Of a DNA stretch of 64,000 bases, positions 16,696 through 26,464 are shown one piece after another. Source of the stretch: JAFGNB01 sp050304135 (GTDB lineage: Bacteria; Fibrobacterota; Chitinivibrionia; Chitinivibrionales; Chitinispirillaceae). Location of the stretch: positions 62,001 to 126,000 of the forward strand of contig JBNLDC010000053.1 in assembly GCA_050304135.1 (NCBI GenBank), written 5' to 3'. Every line of letters starts with the position of its first letter. The first letter of the stretch is position 1. A program made the position numbers and the translations under genes. Below the pieces are notes generated by a model that was not told where the DNA came from, did not search any database, and saw only the letters and a list, made by a program, of their open reading frames with translations.

Positions 16696-19600
16696 ATGAA
16701 GCCACATTTTCTGAAAAATTCCAGGATGTTATTCTCTGTCGTTTTTTCCCTGTTTTCCATCCCGGTTTGCTCTTTTGCTCAGATCACGTTTAACTACGAT
16801 GATTCAATTAAGGTCCCTGTTACCTTTTATGATTTCCATTCGGATTCAAGTAATCCTGAATTTGAAATCACTCCTGATCCGGCACAGCGACGTTACGGTA
16901 TGGTAGAAAATCGACTCGACTCCGAGGCCAGACCTACTGTTGGGGCAACACCCTACTTTAACCACCGGATAAGCCGCTGGTTCAGAGAATGGCAGCCGGG
17001 TGACGATACCATCTATAATTACATTAACGACTACCCTGAACGCTATGGGCGATACAGCGCCTATCCCGCCGGAATTACCACGCTTCCCTACGACACCTCC
17101 TTTAAGAACGTTGTTATTCACGACTCACTCACGTTTGTCCTTATTGATGAAAACACCGGAACATACCGTTTTCTGGACACCGCATTTTTCCCCCTGGACA
17201 ACCGGGGTTTCGGTGCCGAAGGGAGAACGCACAATTATTCTTTTGCAATGTCGTTGCACCTTGAATTTACCAAAGTGCCGGGTCTTACCTTCGCCTTTAC
17301 CGGCGACGACGATGTATGGACGTTTATCGACAGTACTCTCGTGATGGATATCGGTGGAATTCATGGCCCGGAATCAGATGATATTAATCTTGATGACAAT
17401 ATCCCCGGTCTTTCCCTGCAGGATGATAATATTTACACCTTTGACTTTTTCTATGTCGAGCGTCATGTTACCGGTTCGAGTATCCAGATTACCACCAACC
17501 TTGTCAGGAAACCACCCGTATTAGACCTTGCAGCTTTCCCGAGTGACACGATTTGTCCGGGAGAATTAACCACTCTTACCGCATCGGTCACCGACAGTAT
17601 CTCCGGCGATCGCCCTGATCTTGATTCCCTGACGCAATGGAGAGTGATCGCACACAATGGTCCCGACAGCACCCTTTTTTCATACACCGGTGCAACAATC
17701 ACCTACATGCCCAATGTTGCCTATCAGCGCATTGTTATTGAAGGAAGCGTTACTGTTGGCAATGAAACTATTCTCGATACGTTGACGTTAACCGTCTTGC
17801 CGTGCAGAGAATATAGAGTATCAATTGAGGCTACCCTTGTTGACACTAACGATACAAATTCGCTCAGATATCCCCAACCTCTGGAGAGAATAAGCATTCT
17901 GGAAAGTATGACGACCGGCTATGCGTATGCAATTATCCGCGACTCTTCCGGAGCTTATATCCGGCCTGCCGATTCCAACAATACCACCTGGACAATTACT
18001 CCCGACGGAGTAACGTTCGCTAATTCAAGGGGTGAACCGGGAGCGACATATCATGGTATCATTACGAGAACTGGTCCCGTCGGTGAAACAAAGGTTGTGG
18101 CTGTAGATCCCAACCCCGACCTTCTGCCCGACACCGCAGATGTTATTATTGCACAGTACCGCATTGTAAAACTGCAGCTTCGCGATTCGCTGGGGACTCT
18201 CGACCATGTAGTCGACACTATCAGTATGTCCAGTGGCGATTATATGCGATATCAGGTATGGGGACTCAAATCAACAGCTGTTGCCGACTCCCTTAATCCT
18301 GATTCCTGGGTTCCGACAACAGTCACCTGGGCAGTTACCGATTCCATCATCCTGAAGAATGTGCCACTTCCGACCCGGGCCCAAACCTATATGTTCGATC
18401 CTCTGCGACCCGGTACCGGCGTACTCACCCTTACCAATCCGGATGATGCCCAGACCGAAGTGCTCAACATTCCGGTGTTCATTTCACGTGAGCCGGCATC
18501 AAGCGTTGAGATTGAAATGCTTCCCAACCAGTCGCTCCGTGCCGGAGACACCATTGGGTTCCAGGTGAGAATCTACAATTCCGACGGCTTGGTACCGGGT
18601 TCCTACTGTTTCAATGCCGATTCACAGGCCATTTACAGTGATTCTCTCGGGAGAGGAAGCAACCTTCGGCAGCCATGGCCCCGGCTTATGGTTGATGGAA
18701 CCGATACACTCCTTAATATTCTCGATGGGTCGTTGTATAAAGTTGATCAATGTTTTGCAGAAGGTCTTGATACCATTAAAGTTGTTCTCTACTACGCTCC
18801 ATTCGCAACCGACAGCTTGCACCGCATCGCCGTTACCCTGGGAAATCTGTTAGGGCGTTCAAAACCGTTCCGGCTGCAGGCCTCGTACATTGACTCTCTT
18901 GATATTGTCGATGTTGACACAATCTCCCTTCCTCCGCAAACACTTTCAGGAAAGCAGTCATTTACCGGATTCCCTGCCGCGTTCGACAGGTTCGGCAACC
19001 TGGTCAGTCCCAGTATAATTGCAAACTGGGTTACTACCGGTACACTCGACACGCTTGAATCAGAGGACAAACAGGGTAATCGGATCTACATCACCGCCGA
19101 GGGGGTACCTGTCAGTCAAACGGGAACGGTATGCGCTTTTACCTATCATGAGATCGACGGCCACCTTATCAAGGATTGTGTTCCGGTTAATATTATCGGC
19201 CCTGCAAAAAAGGTCACCGTGGCTTATACACGTGATCTTGACGGTAACGGTCTGCTTGATGCTATTGATATCACTTTTGCGATCAGTGTAGCGCCCACTG
19301 AACTAACTACAGCGAATTTCAAAGATATAAAATATGGAACAACCACCTTTGATACGCTTATCGGTCTGGAACAGAGAGATTCAAGCACCTATCGTCTGAC
19401 ATTCAGAGAAGAATTAAAGGTTGATTCCAGAGGGGTAGCCTCAACAGACCCCAAAGTAACGCCCTCTCAAACGTATTGGCGTCCGACCTTCTCAATTCAG
19501 GATGCCCCATCAATTTCCACAGAAACGGTGACCACCAGCGACGGAGCCGGACCGGTGATCTGGAGGATCGTTAGAAATGTTGAAACAGACATTGTAAAGA

Positions 19601-20358
19601 TACTGTTAAGTGAAAGGGTGAAAAACGTCAACGGGGCCGATGTTCAGGTGAACATTGCTCCCGCCTCGGTATTCAATGTCTACAGGAGGAATGCCGACGG
19701 ATCATTTACCCCGCTCACTGCTATCCTTGACGGCATCTCTTCATTTTACAGTGTTTCAGACAGTATTCTTTCCTTTACGTTATCAAACAATCAGGATCTT
19801 TCTCAGATCCATTGGATGAATCTTGACGCTGCACCTCCGGCGGTTCGTGATATCCCGGGTAATGCTCCACATCCGGATAATATTAAAAGAATGGTTGAAT
19901 TGGAAGGTGTGGTTTACGACCTTAGAATTGCACCGAATCCAACTCGTGCAGATTTCTCTCATGTAGGTGCCGGAGATCTTTTTCTGACCAGTAAGCAGGA
20001 ACATGTTGATTGGGCTCGTGGTATGGACGGCGTCCTTATTCGGGCAACCTTTACACCACCGAGTGACAACACTCCTGTAGGTGTAACCATCAAGATTTAC
20101 GACCTGGTCGGCAATCTGGTTAACTGGGTTCATGTCGACGACATCGTAACATATCTTACTGCAACCGCTTCGACAATGCAGCAATCCGGTGACAGTGCTT
20201 CGGTGCTTATCCTCGATCACTACTGGAATGGTTCAAACAGGCAGAGAATGAAAGTCGCCCCGGGGTTGTACCGCATTGTTTACAGTATTGACTATAACAG
20301 TCCTTTACCTGAATATCAGGATATGAAACTGGTAAAACTGGTCGGAATACAGAAATAA
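16696..20358 (+). CDS. Fibro-slime domain surface protein
   Basis: 1220 residues from ATG 16696, which has GAGGGA seven bases upstream; the open frame begins at 16600, but the sequence before Met 33 is not signal-like. The signal peptide core is LFSVVFSLFSIPVCSFA. The fibro-slime domain spans about residues 30-270: VPVTFYDFHSD, RISRWFREWQPGD, LTFAFTGDDDVWTFID, then VMDIGGIHG and IYTFDFFYVERH. This PA14-related domain is best known from Fibrobacter and slime moulds. The middle is a chain of beta-sandwich units with Asp/Thr-rich strands. Two calcium-like loops occur (DLDGNGLLDAIDI). The C-terminus has a FlgD/T9SS-like module (VTIKIYDLVGNLV, KVAPGLYRIVYSI). It probably acts in adhesion to polysaccharide outside the cell. 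Confidence 0.85.
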   Translation: MKPHFLKNSRMLFSVVFSLFSIPVCSFAQITFNYDDSIKVPVTFYDFHSDSSNPEFEITPDPAQRRYGMVENRLDSEARPTVGATPYFNHRISRWFREWQPGDDTIYNYINDYPERYGRYSAYPAGITTLPYDTSFKNVVIHDSLTFVLIDENTGTYRFLDTAFFPLDNRGFGAEGRTHNYSFAMSLHLEFTKVPGLTFAFTGDDDVWTFIDSTLVMDIGGIHGPESDDINLDDNIPGLSLQDDNIYTFDFFYVERHVTGSSIQITTNLVRKPPVLDLAAFPSDTICPGELTTLTASVTDSISGDRPDLDSLTQWRVIAHNGPDSTLFSYTGATITYMPNVAYQRIVIEGSVTVGNETILDTLTLTVLPCREYRVSIEATLVDTNDTNSLRYPQPLERISILESMTTGYAYAIIRDSSGAYIRPADSNNTTWTITPDGVTFANSRGEPGATYHGIITRTGPVGETKVVAVDPNPDLLPDTADVIIAQYRIVKLQLRDSLGTLDHVVDTISMSSGDYMRYQVWGLKSTAVADSLNPDSWVPTTVTWAVTDSIILKNVPLPTRAQTYMFDPLRPGTGVLTLTNPDDAQTEVLNIPVFISREPASSVEIEMLPNQSLRAGDTIGFQVRIYNSDGLVPGSYCFNADSQAIYSDSLGRGSNLRQPWPRLMVDGTDTLLNILDGSLYKVDQCFAEGLDTIKVVLYYAPFATDSLHRIAVTLGNLLGRSKPFRLQASYIDSLDIVDVDTISLPPQTLSGKQSFTGFPAAFDRFGNLVSPSIIANWVTTGTLDTLESEDKQGNRIYITAEGVPVSQTGTVCAFTYHEIDGHLIKDCVPVNIIGPAKKVTVAYTRDLDGNGLLDAIDITFAISVAPTELTTANFKDIKYGTTTFDTLIGLEQRDSSTYRLTFREELKVDSRGVASTDPKVTPSQTYWRPTFSIQDAPSISTETVTTSDGAGPVIWRIVRNVETDIVKILLSERVKNVNGADVQVNIAPASVFNVYRRNADGSFTPLTAILDGISSFYSVSDSILSFTLSNNQDLSQIHWMNLDAAPPAVRDIPGNAPHPDNIKRMVELEGVVYDLRIAPNPTRADFSHVGAGDLFLTSKQEHVDWARGMDGVLIRATFTPPSDNTPVGVTIKIYDLVGNLVNWVHVDDIVTYLTATASTMQQSGDSASVLILDHYWNGSNRQRMKVAPGLYRIVYSIDYNSPLPEYQDMKLVKLVGIQK

Positions 20359-20381
20359 CCCCGACCACCCATTCGGTATCC

Positions 20382-20414
20382 GGCAGAAGGGCACTCCCCT
20401 TCTGCCTTTTTTTT
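20382..20414 (+). terminator. Strong rho-independent terminator after fibro-slime gene
   Basis: GGCAGAAGGG pairs perfectly with CCCTTCTGCC across a five-base loop, followed by eight T. It stands 23 bases after the stop codon. Confidence 0.9.
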
Positions 20415-20569
20415 CCTCCACGACCGCTACTTTCTCTGATTATGCAGTGATTCCTTACCGCATGGTTCATCAACCGTAGAAGTGTATACTTATGAGGAAA
20501 CTGTCTGCATATAGGGAACAATGAGCTGCTACTGTCCGATGCATAAAAAAGCTTACTTTATCTCACCAG

Positions 20570-23500
20570 CTAAAAAAGATACGTCAGATGAAATCCGCCT
20601 GTGATTACAGAGTAGTTGTCGCTGGAGCCGGTAATTTCGTCAAAGGATTTCTCGTATTTTCCGTTTGCTGAACAGGTGAGTCGTGCTGTCAACGAATACT
20701 TGACTTCAAGCTCTCCGCTGTAAAACCTTGTATAGAGCTGAGGCCCCCAATCGGATGTAGTAAATTCTTTTTCACTTTTTAATACGTATTCTCCCGAAAC
20801 GTTGCAGCTAAGCTTTCGCGGGATTATCTGCACCGACAACTGATCGGACACCTTATATTGCCATGCCCGCAGAGAGTCTCTGTTTTCATGCTTGAATGCG
20901 AGTCTGAAACTGGTTTTGTTACGTACTCTTCTCCGGATTTTGAATGAAAGCCATCCACTTACCGCATTGTGAATTCGATCACCTTCATCATTGAGATATT
21001 CATCGGGGTGGATACTGTAGTCATTGTCAAAGAGCATCTGGTAGCGAAGACTGTACGAAACCCCGTTCGTGAACCGTTGTTTACCCTCTATGGTGACCCG
21101 GTTACTGAACTCGTTCTCTTTGTAGCTTTCCGAATAACTCGTATCTTCGCGTACAACCGATTCGCGCGCATCATTTCGCTGGTGTTGCAGTGTGTAATCA
21201 ACGGAAAATGCCGGTTTACCCTCCCCCATTTCATACGATGATGCAACAGATACAATATTCAGATCTGTAACCGACGGTTTGTCTTCCTCACTGAAACCTT
21301 TGAGAATTGAACGGTCAAATTCGTACGATCCAGATACCAGCCAAGACTCTGTGATATTTTTACTCAGCGAGGCTGTAAGATTTTTCCGCCAGTTGATCAG
21401 ATATGGATCCCCTGCCGAAAAGTACGAAGGTGCAATCTGCATATACCTGATTTCACTTGCGTATCCTCCGGTATTTCCCCGTGCACCAGCAATACCGGCA
21501 ACATGTTCTTTAAAATCTTCCGGTTTAAAAAGCGAAAATACCTTTGGTACCGCTTTCTCGACATTGGGATTGTACCAGACAATATCCTCGTACGATGAAT
21601 CCGACAACGTATCTGCGGAACCGAGATCTATCTCTCCAAAAAGCTCAAGTTTCCTCTCCAGGAGAAAGACCGAACCGGTGATACAGCCGGTTTGGGCCAC
21701 AACGGGATCAAGTGCCGCTGGGTCGCTCAAAGCTTTGCGGAACAGCGGTTTTCCTGTCTGATCATGGGCGATAATTCCGCGCGCGGCAATTGAAGATTGC
21801 CGGGTCGGTTTGAAAGATGCCTCGGCGATATACGTAATCTGCTGTCGTTTGGACATGCCGGTATCGACCGTCTGATTGTAGACGAATATTTCATGGTCAC
21901 CTGAATCTTTGGCGATTTCGGTCTCCCCTGCTGCAAGTTTGAACGCAAGCCGTTTCTCCCCACGCCCCATTTCGAGGTATTTTCCCGAATACTTTATCCC
22001 GGTAAGTTGACGACCAGGAATAGAGGTTTCCGACCCACTCTCAAAAAAATCACCAATAACCACCGACTGTTGAGCATAATTCATGGATAGGTTGAACATG
22101 TTTTTACCAATGTAATTGGTGGTTGAAAGCCACTGGTTACTGTACATGTCCATCAACAGGTTGATATCGGCGTTGCCTCGCCTTCCGTTGGCGAAAAACT
22201 GAAATTCCGGCTGAATACCTCCGTACCACTTGTCATCCTGTTCGCCGGGGTATTTATTCTGTTGACGCAGCACGCGTTCAACCGTCCGCAGGGTATCTTC
22301 AGTATTCCCATCGCCGGGAAGATACGTTTCAGTAGTATCCCGATCACGCGGATGGACCTCTGAACGTGGACGAAAATAGGTAAATCCGGTGGTTACATTT
22401 CCGATAAAACTGGCGGTCGGTTCCTGAGGAACACTCATTGCAGAGAATCCCGCATTGAAATTTTCACTCACCGCAACGGAATCGGATGCCTTCGGCACAA
22501 CAATAGAGGCAACCGGCTGTGGTTCTTTCAGAAGATTCTTCATCTCATCCGGTGGCACTACCTTCACGTCCAGTTTATTCGCATAGACCATTTCACGGAC
22601 TTTTCTCGGTATTTCTCGATTGGAAACAACGCCGGTTTTGTTACGTGAAACCTCTGTTCCCACAATCTCCACTGATGCTCCTCTGGATACGATCAGGCCG
22701 GTTGCATTGTACGAAAGATACCCACCGTTAAGCTTCAACATCGATTGCGGTGCACAGGAAATTGCCGTATTGTTATTCCTCACGATAAGACTGTCTGCAG
22801 TGCATCGGGCGCCGGCAAGCAGGTTTATTGCCATAGCATGCCCTCCTGAAAACTCCGACGAAAACAGGGACACGTCGGCATTTTTCACCACCAGACCATG
22901 GAGTGAATTACGCTTAAAACGGCAGTTATTTATGCCTGCCGAACCGTTTTCAACATAAATACCGAAATTTGAGTGACGTATGATACAGTGCTCAAACAGT
23001 GACCGGTTTCTGCTCCGACAGTATATTCTATCCCAATCCCACGGTTGTGTTACCGGTTTGGCCGACATGAACACAACCGGATGCTTTGCGGTTCCCTTGG
23101 CAAATATCTGACCGAAAACGGTAATCGTGGAATATTCACCACCTACATACACCGTACAGGCCGCTCCGAACTCAAGTATCTGCCCGGCAGGGACAATGAC
23201 ATTGCCGTTGATTAAATACGGGCCGTCTTCACTGCTGAAAGTGCCAAAGAGCACTCCTGCCGGCAGGACGGTTTTTATCTTTCGTTTAGTTGTTTTTTCA
23301 GATGTATCGGCCCGGGCGGTAAAGGGTGAAGCAAAGCTGTTTCTAGTACTGGTTTGCATTGCGGAATTTTTGGCGGCAACCGTGGAATCGGATCCGGTAT
23401 CATGTAAAGAGTCCCTGGCGGCAGGTTCCGCCAAATCCCGCACTACCGTGGTTTTTGCTTGTAAAACAACTGAATCCGGTGTACCCGGTATGGTATCCAC

Positions 23501-23599
23501 CGTATCCGACGCTGTTGCCGGGACCGTTGACATAACAAGAATCACCACCGAAAGAGTTTCTGCCCCGGTGAATTTCCTGAATATTGATGGGAGTGCCAT
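20570..23599 (-). CDS. Outer-membrane protein with parallel beta-helix passenger and C-terminal barrel
   Basis: 1009 residues with a signal sequence (core TLSVVILVMSTVPATAS). Residues about 110-330 form a right-handed beta-helix: repeated strands such as FEHCIIRHSNFGIYVENGSA, INNCRFKRNSLHGLVVKNA and LNGGYLSYNATGLIVSRGA, as in pectate-lyase-like folds. A variable linker follows. From about residue 400 to the end, the sequence alternates polar and aromatic residues as in a large barrel and closes with GGFHLTYLF, a C-terminal Phe typical of outer-membrane proteins. It starts 21 bases after the FecR/Ig protein's stop, so the two form an operon. Whether the helix faces the periplasm or the surface cannot be decided. 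Function unknown. Confidence 0.65.
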   Translation of the reverse strand: MALPSIFRKFTGAETLSVVILVMSTVPATASDTVDTIPGTPDSVVLQAKTTVVRDLAEPAARDSLHDTGSDSTVAAKNSAMQTSTRNSFASPFTARADTSEKTTKRKIKTVLPAGVLFGTFSSEDGPYLINGNVIVPAGQILEFGAACTVYVGGEYSTITVFGQIFAKGTAKHPVVFMSAKPVTQPWDWDRIYCRSRNRSLFEHCIIRHSNFGIYVENGSAGINNCRFKRNSLHGLVVKNADVSLFSSEFSGGHAMAINLLAGARCTADSLIVRNNNTAISCAPQSMLKLNGGYLSYNATGLIVSRGASVEIVGTEVSRNKTGVVSNREIPRKVREMVYANKLDVKVVPPDEMKNLLKEPQPVASIVVPKASDSVAVSENFNAGFSAMSVPQEPTASFIGNVTTGFTYFRPRSEVHPRDRDTTETYLPGDGNTEDTLRTVERVLRQQNKYPGEQDDKWYGGIQPEFQFFANGRRGNADINLLMDMYSNQWLSTTNYIGKNMFNLSMNYAQQSVVIGDFFESGSETSIPGRQLTGIKYSGKYLEMGRGEKRLAFKLAAGETEIAKDSGDHEIFVYNQTVDTGMSKRQQITYIAEASFKPTRQSSIAARGIIAHDQTGKPLFRKALSDPAALDPVVAQTGCITGSVFLLERKLELFGEIDLGSADTLSDSSYEDIVWYNPNVEKAVPKVFSLFKPEDFKEHVAGIAGARGNTGGYASEIRYMQIAPSYFSAGDPYLINWRKNLTASLSKNITESWLVSGSYEFDRSILKGFSEEDKPSVTDLNIVSVASSYEMGEGKPAFSVDYTLQHQRNDARESVVREDTSYSESYKENEFSNRVTIEGKQRFTNGVSYSLRYQMLFDNDYSIHPDEYLNDEGDRIHNAVSGWLSFKIRRRVRNKTSFRLAFKHENRDSLRAWQYKVSDQLSVQIIPRKLSCNVSGEYVLKSEKEFTTSDWGPQLYTRFYSGELEVKYSLTARLTCSANGKYEKSFDEITGSSDNYSVITGGFHLTYLF

Positions 23600-23619
23600 A
23601 GATATGCCTTTAAACGGAA

Positions 23620-25734
23620 TTACCTCACCGTTATCTGAAATGTTGTGCTCTTGGTAATATTGTTTATATCGTTCACGTCTATTTGAATCTGGTTGGGACG
23701 TTGCCGTACCAGCTCAATATCGGCTTCAATGAAATTATCGGTAAATGTTCTCACCGCACTTCTCTTACCGTTCGTTTTATTGGTGATCGCCACTTCACGT
23801 ATCAGTCGCATGTCGTCCTGCGGAAGATTTTCAATGGTGAATTCAATCGTATAAAACGCCGCTTCTCTTCCGGGAGAAGCCGGGGGAAGGTCAAACGAGA
23901 TGCTGCCAGCCGGGCGTCTCATTTTTATCAGCCAGGTGGTGGTCGAAAGGAATGCATGATGTGACAATACTTCGGTGTTTGACGGATTCTTTTCACGGTC
24001 TTCCGCATAAACGCGGTAGGAATGAATACCATTCTCAAGTGAAATACAGGTAGATTCATTCGGGCGGAGTGTTTTGAATTCCTTACTTCCGTCAATTTCG
24101 TACCAGAGCGTGATCTCATCATCGGCGGTGCGGTCAAAAACCGTAACATTCCAGCAGGATTTCGCCAGCGATGCACTCACTTGAGGCCGGTAGGTGTCCG
24201 GTGGTTTTTTGTAAATTATTTTTCTGTTTTCAGTCCTACTCATACCGGCTGCGTTTACTTCGAATTCGAGCAACACCTCCCCCTCTTCATCAGGGATGGT
24301 GACATATCCGGAGAATTGGCCTGAAGAAGATACCGACATTTTACGTCCGTTAACGGAAACTTCAGCATTTGTCGGAAGGACCTCGCCCTTGATAATGATA
24401 TTGGTGGTGGTGACTGTTTGCCGATCCGGGGGCGAGGAAACGATAAAGCGATATTCCGGTTTATACACTACCCTGCGGGAAATTTTCTGTGTTGCCCCGT
24501 CAAGATTCGCTTCAAAATCGAGAGTGTATTCTCCAGCCTCGTTCGCAATGGGTACCTGACCGTTAAAACTTCCCGAAGCGGTAACCGGAAGCGTCATGGA
24601 AAGGACGGTTACTTCTGCACCCGGGGATACCGATCCACTGACCGGAATGAGTGGCTTTACGATATCCTGCCCTTCGCGTGGAACGGTAACGGAAAAAAAC
24701 AGTGCAGCCGAAGTAACGGTAACCGATCTGCTGACTGAACGCGTGCTTTCATCGGCCTCTGCAGCGATCTGCAGTTCAAACACCCCGGGTTGTGCCGGTG
24801 CGGTAACCGTTGCTTTGAAGGAACCATCCCCGGCAACCGGTACGGTTTTACCGTTTACCGACACCGAACCACTGTTTGGCTTGACCGACCCGGTAACTGC
24901 TATCGGTGACTGCGGTGTGACAACCGCCCCTTCCGACGGAGTCGAGAGAGAGAGCACCAAGGTTCCTTGTTCAGTTTGAACCTCCGACCTTCCGGTCGTA
25001 TCATCTACGGTGGAACTGTCATTTTTTCCAACAGAATCCGTCGCCGTAGCGGTTGTCGAGTCGGCCGCATTATTGAGCGAATCATCTGCCGGTGTTGCAT
25101 TTCCGGTACCCGTTGTATCGGTGGAGAGCGGTACAGGGGTTTTTTCGTTGAATTTCTCCACGGCCACCTGTTCGCCTCCCTTTTTAACGACGCCCATCTG
25201 GTTTGGTGTAAGTTCAACACTGTTCTTTGATCCCTGAGGAGTTACCAGTACCCTTCCTTCGTACACCTTTACCCGGGTCTGCTCCCTGTTGACCTCAAGC
25301 CCTACGACGGTTCCCCGAATGGCTGCCGTCGCGGTAGGTGTTTCAAACTCAAAGGACGATCCGGTAGTGACCAGCTTTTTTACATTGGCGACAATTGCCC
25401 CGTTCATGATCTTGAGTGAGGTATTCTGTTCACTTCCTTTTCCCTTTAGAGTTTTCAACTCAAGGGTGGAGTTTTCTCCCACCTTGATGGTTGAACCCTC
25501 AGTTGTCTCCAGTTCCGCTTCCGATTCGACGAAGGTTCGTATAGCATCGGTCTCCTTAAGCGGCATTTTGGGACGTGCGGCAGTCCATTTCACCGAGGCG
25601 CCCCGTCGGATCTTGACGGTCCCTACCAGTTGCTTTATAGTACATTTTCGAGAGGATTGAGGAGCTGCGGGTGCAGTTGCCATGAACAGCAGCAACAGCA
25701 CCGTAACGTAACGGAGATATCTGAATAACTGCAT
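23620..25734 (-). CDS. Secreted FecR-domain protein with Ig-like repeats
   Basis: 704 residues from ATG 25734 (GGAGAG four bases upstream; the frame extends to 25764). A signal peptide (TVLLLLFMATAPAAP) precedes a FecR domain at about residues 30-190: the KQLVGTVKIRRG start, TIKVGENSTLELK, FETPTATAAIRGTVVGLEV and VYEGRVLVTPQG are typical. A Thr/Ser/Asp-rich linker (about 200-260) leads to about three Ig-like beta-sandwiches, each with VTVPREGQDIVKPLIPVSGS-like openings. The end is another beta-rich unit. Free-standing FecR proteins without a sigma factor occur in cell-surface and secretion settings. It is first in an operon with the beta-helix outer-membrane protein, and a surface or periplasmic scaffold is inferred. 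Confidence 0.78.
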   Translation of the reverse strand: MQLFRYLRYVTVLLLLFMATAPAAPQSSRKCTIKQLVGTVKIRRGASVKWTAARPKMPLKETDAIRTFVESEAELETTEGSTIKVGENSTLELKTLKGKGSEQNTSLKIMNGAIVANVKKLVTTGSSFEFETPTATAAIRGTVVGLEVNREQTRVKVYEGRVLVTPQGSKNSVELTPNQMGVVKKGGEQVAVEKFNEKTPVPLSTDTTGTGNATPADDSLNNAADSTTATATDSVGKNDSSTVDDTTGRSEVQTEQGTLVLSLSTPSEGAVVTPQSPIAVTGSVKPNSGSVSVNGKTVPVAGDGSFKATVTAPAQPGVFELQIAAEADESTRSVSRSVTVTSAALFFSVTVPREGQDIVKPLIPVSGSVSPGAEVTVLSMTLPVTASGSFNGQVPIANEAGEYTLDFEANLDGATQKISRRVVYKPEYRFIVSSPPDRQTVTTTNIIIKGEVLPTNAEVSVNGRKMSVSSSGQFSGYVTIPDEEGEVLLEFEVNAAGMSRTENRKIIYKKPPDTYRPQVSASLAKSCWNVTVFDRTADDEITLWYEIDGSKEFKTLRPNESTCISLENGIHSYRVYAEDREKNPSNTEVLSHHAFLSTTTWLIKMRRPAGSISFDLPPASPGREAAFYTIEFTIENLPQDDMRLIREVAITNKTNGKRSAVRTFTDNFIEADIELVRQRPNQIQIDVNDINNITKSTTFQITVR

Positions 25735-25866
25735 AATTCTCTCCTGGCGGAAAATTGGTAACAATTTGATAACAGCACCGATCAGATGTATTTTTTCATT
25801 ATTACAAAAAGATCAATACATTGTACCACCTGTACCGTTAAGGGTCAATTAAATTTCAGAACGGTT

Positions 25867-26295
25867 ATGGCGCCCAAATCACCCCTTTTCATTCACCCGG
25901 AAAAAAGTAAAGTAAAGCTGCCACAGGCACAGCTTAAAGCGTATGCATTGCGAATATACACAGGAGAAAAGATCTCCCCGCTGCGTTCCACCAACCTGAT
26001 CTGCTGCAGTGATTTTATTATACGTCGACTCAACCGCGAGTATCGTGCCATTGATAAAGTGACCGATGTGCTCTCGTTTCCGTTTGATGATGACGACTTT
26101 CTCGGAGAAATTTTTATCTCCGTCAGACGCACCGAGGTTCAGGCTCGGATGTTAGGTCATTCTTTTACCGATGAGTTTCTGCGGCTTTTTGTCCATGGAA
26201 TGCTTCACCTGACCGGATACGATCACCTTAAACCGGCGGAACGGACTCGGATGAATCAGCGGGAAAACCGGTATCTTCAAAAAAATCTGTACTGA
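25867..26295 (+). CDS. ybeY: Endoribonuclease YbeY
   Basis: 142 residues from ATG 25867; the frame is open from 25786 but the extra 27 residues do not fit the family. The zinc-binding signature HGMLHLTGYDH has His 110, 114 and 120, as required for the single-strand-specific endoribonuclease that matures 16S rRNA 3' ends and takes part in ribosome quality control. NREYRAIDKVTDVLSFPFD is the other conserved YbeY block. Length is close to the usual 150. No good Shine-Dalgarno precedes the start, so the start is less certain than the family. A CorC/HlyC protein gene follows, as is common for ybeY. Confidence 0.9.
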   Translation: MAPKSPLFIHPEKSKVKLPQAQLKAYALRIYTGEKISPLRSTNLICCSDFIIRRLNREYRAIDKVTDVLSFPFDDDDFLGEIFISVRRTEVQARMLGHSFTDEFLRLFVHGMLHLTGYDHLKPAERTRMNQRENRYLQKNLY

Positions 26296-26464
26296 AAACA
26301 GGGAGAATGTATCTTTTTACGGCATTCTGATTTTTTTTATCATATACTTATATTATTATGACATACCTTTCCCGTCTCTGCCGGCAGCTGTCTGCAACTA
26401 TTTCAGGATAGTATGCACCGATCTTCTCCGGCACTCGTTTCACTGATTATTAAGGAGGCTCCTT

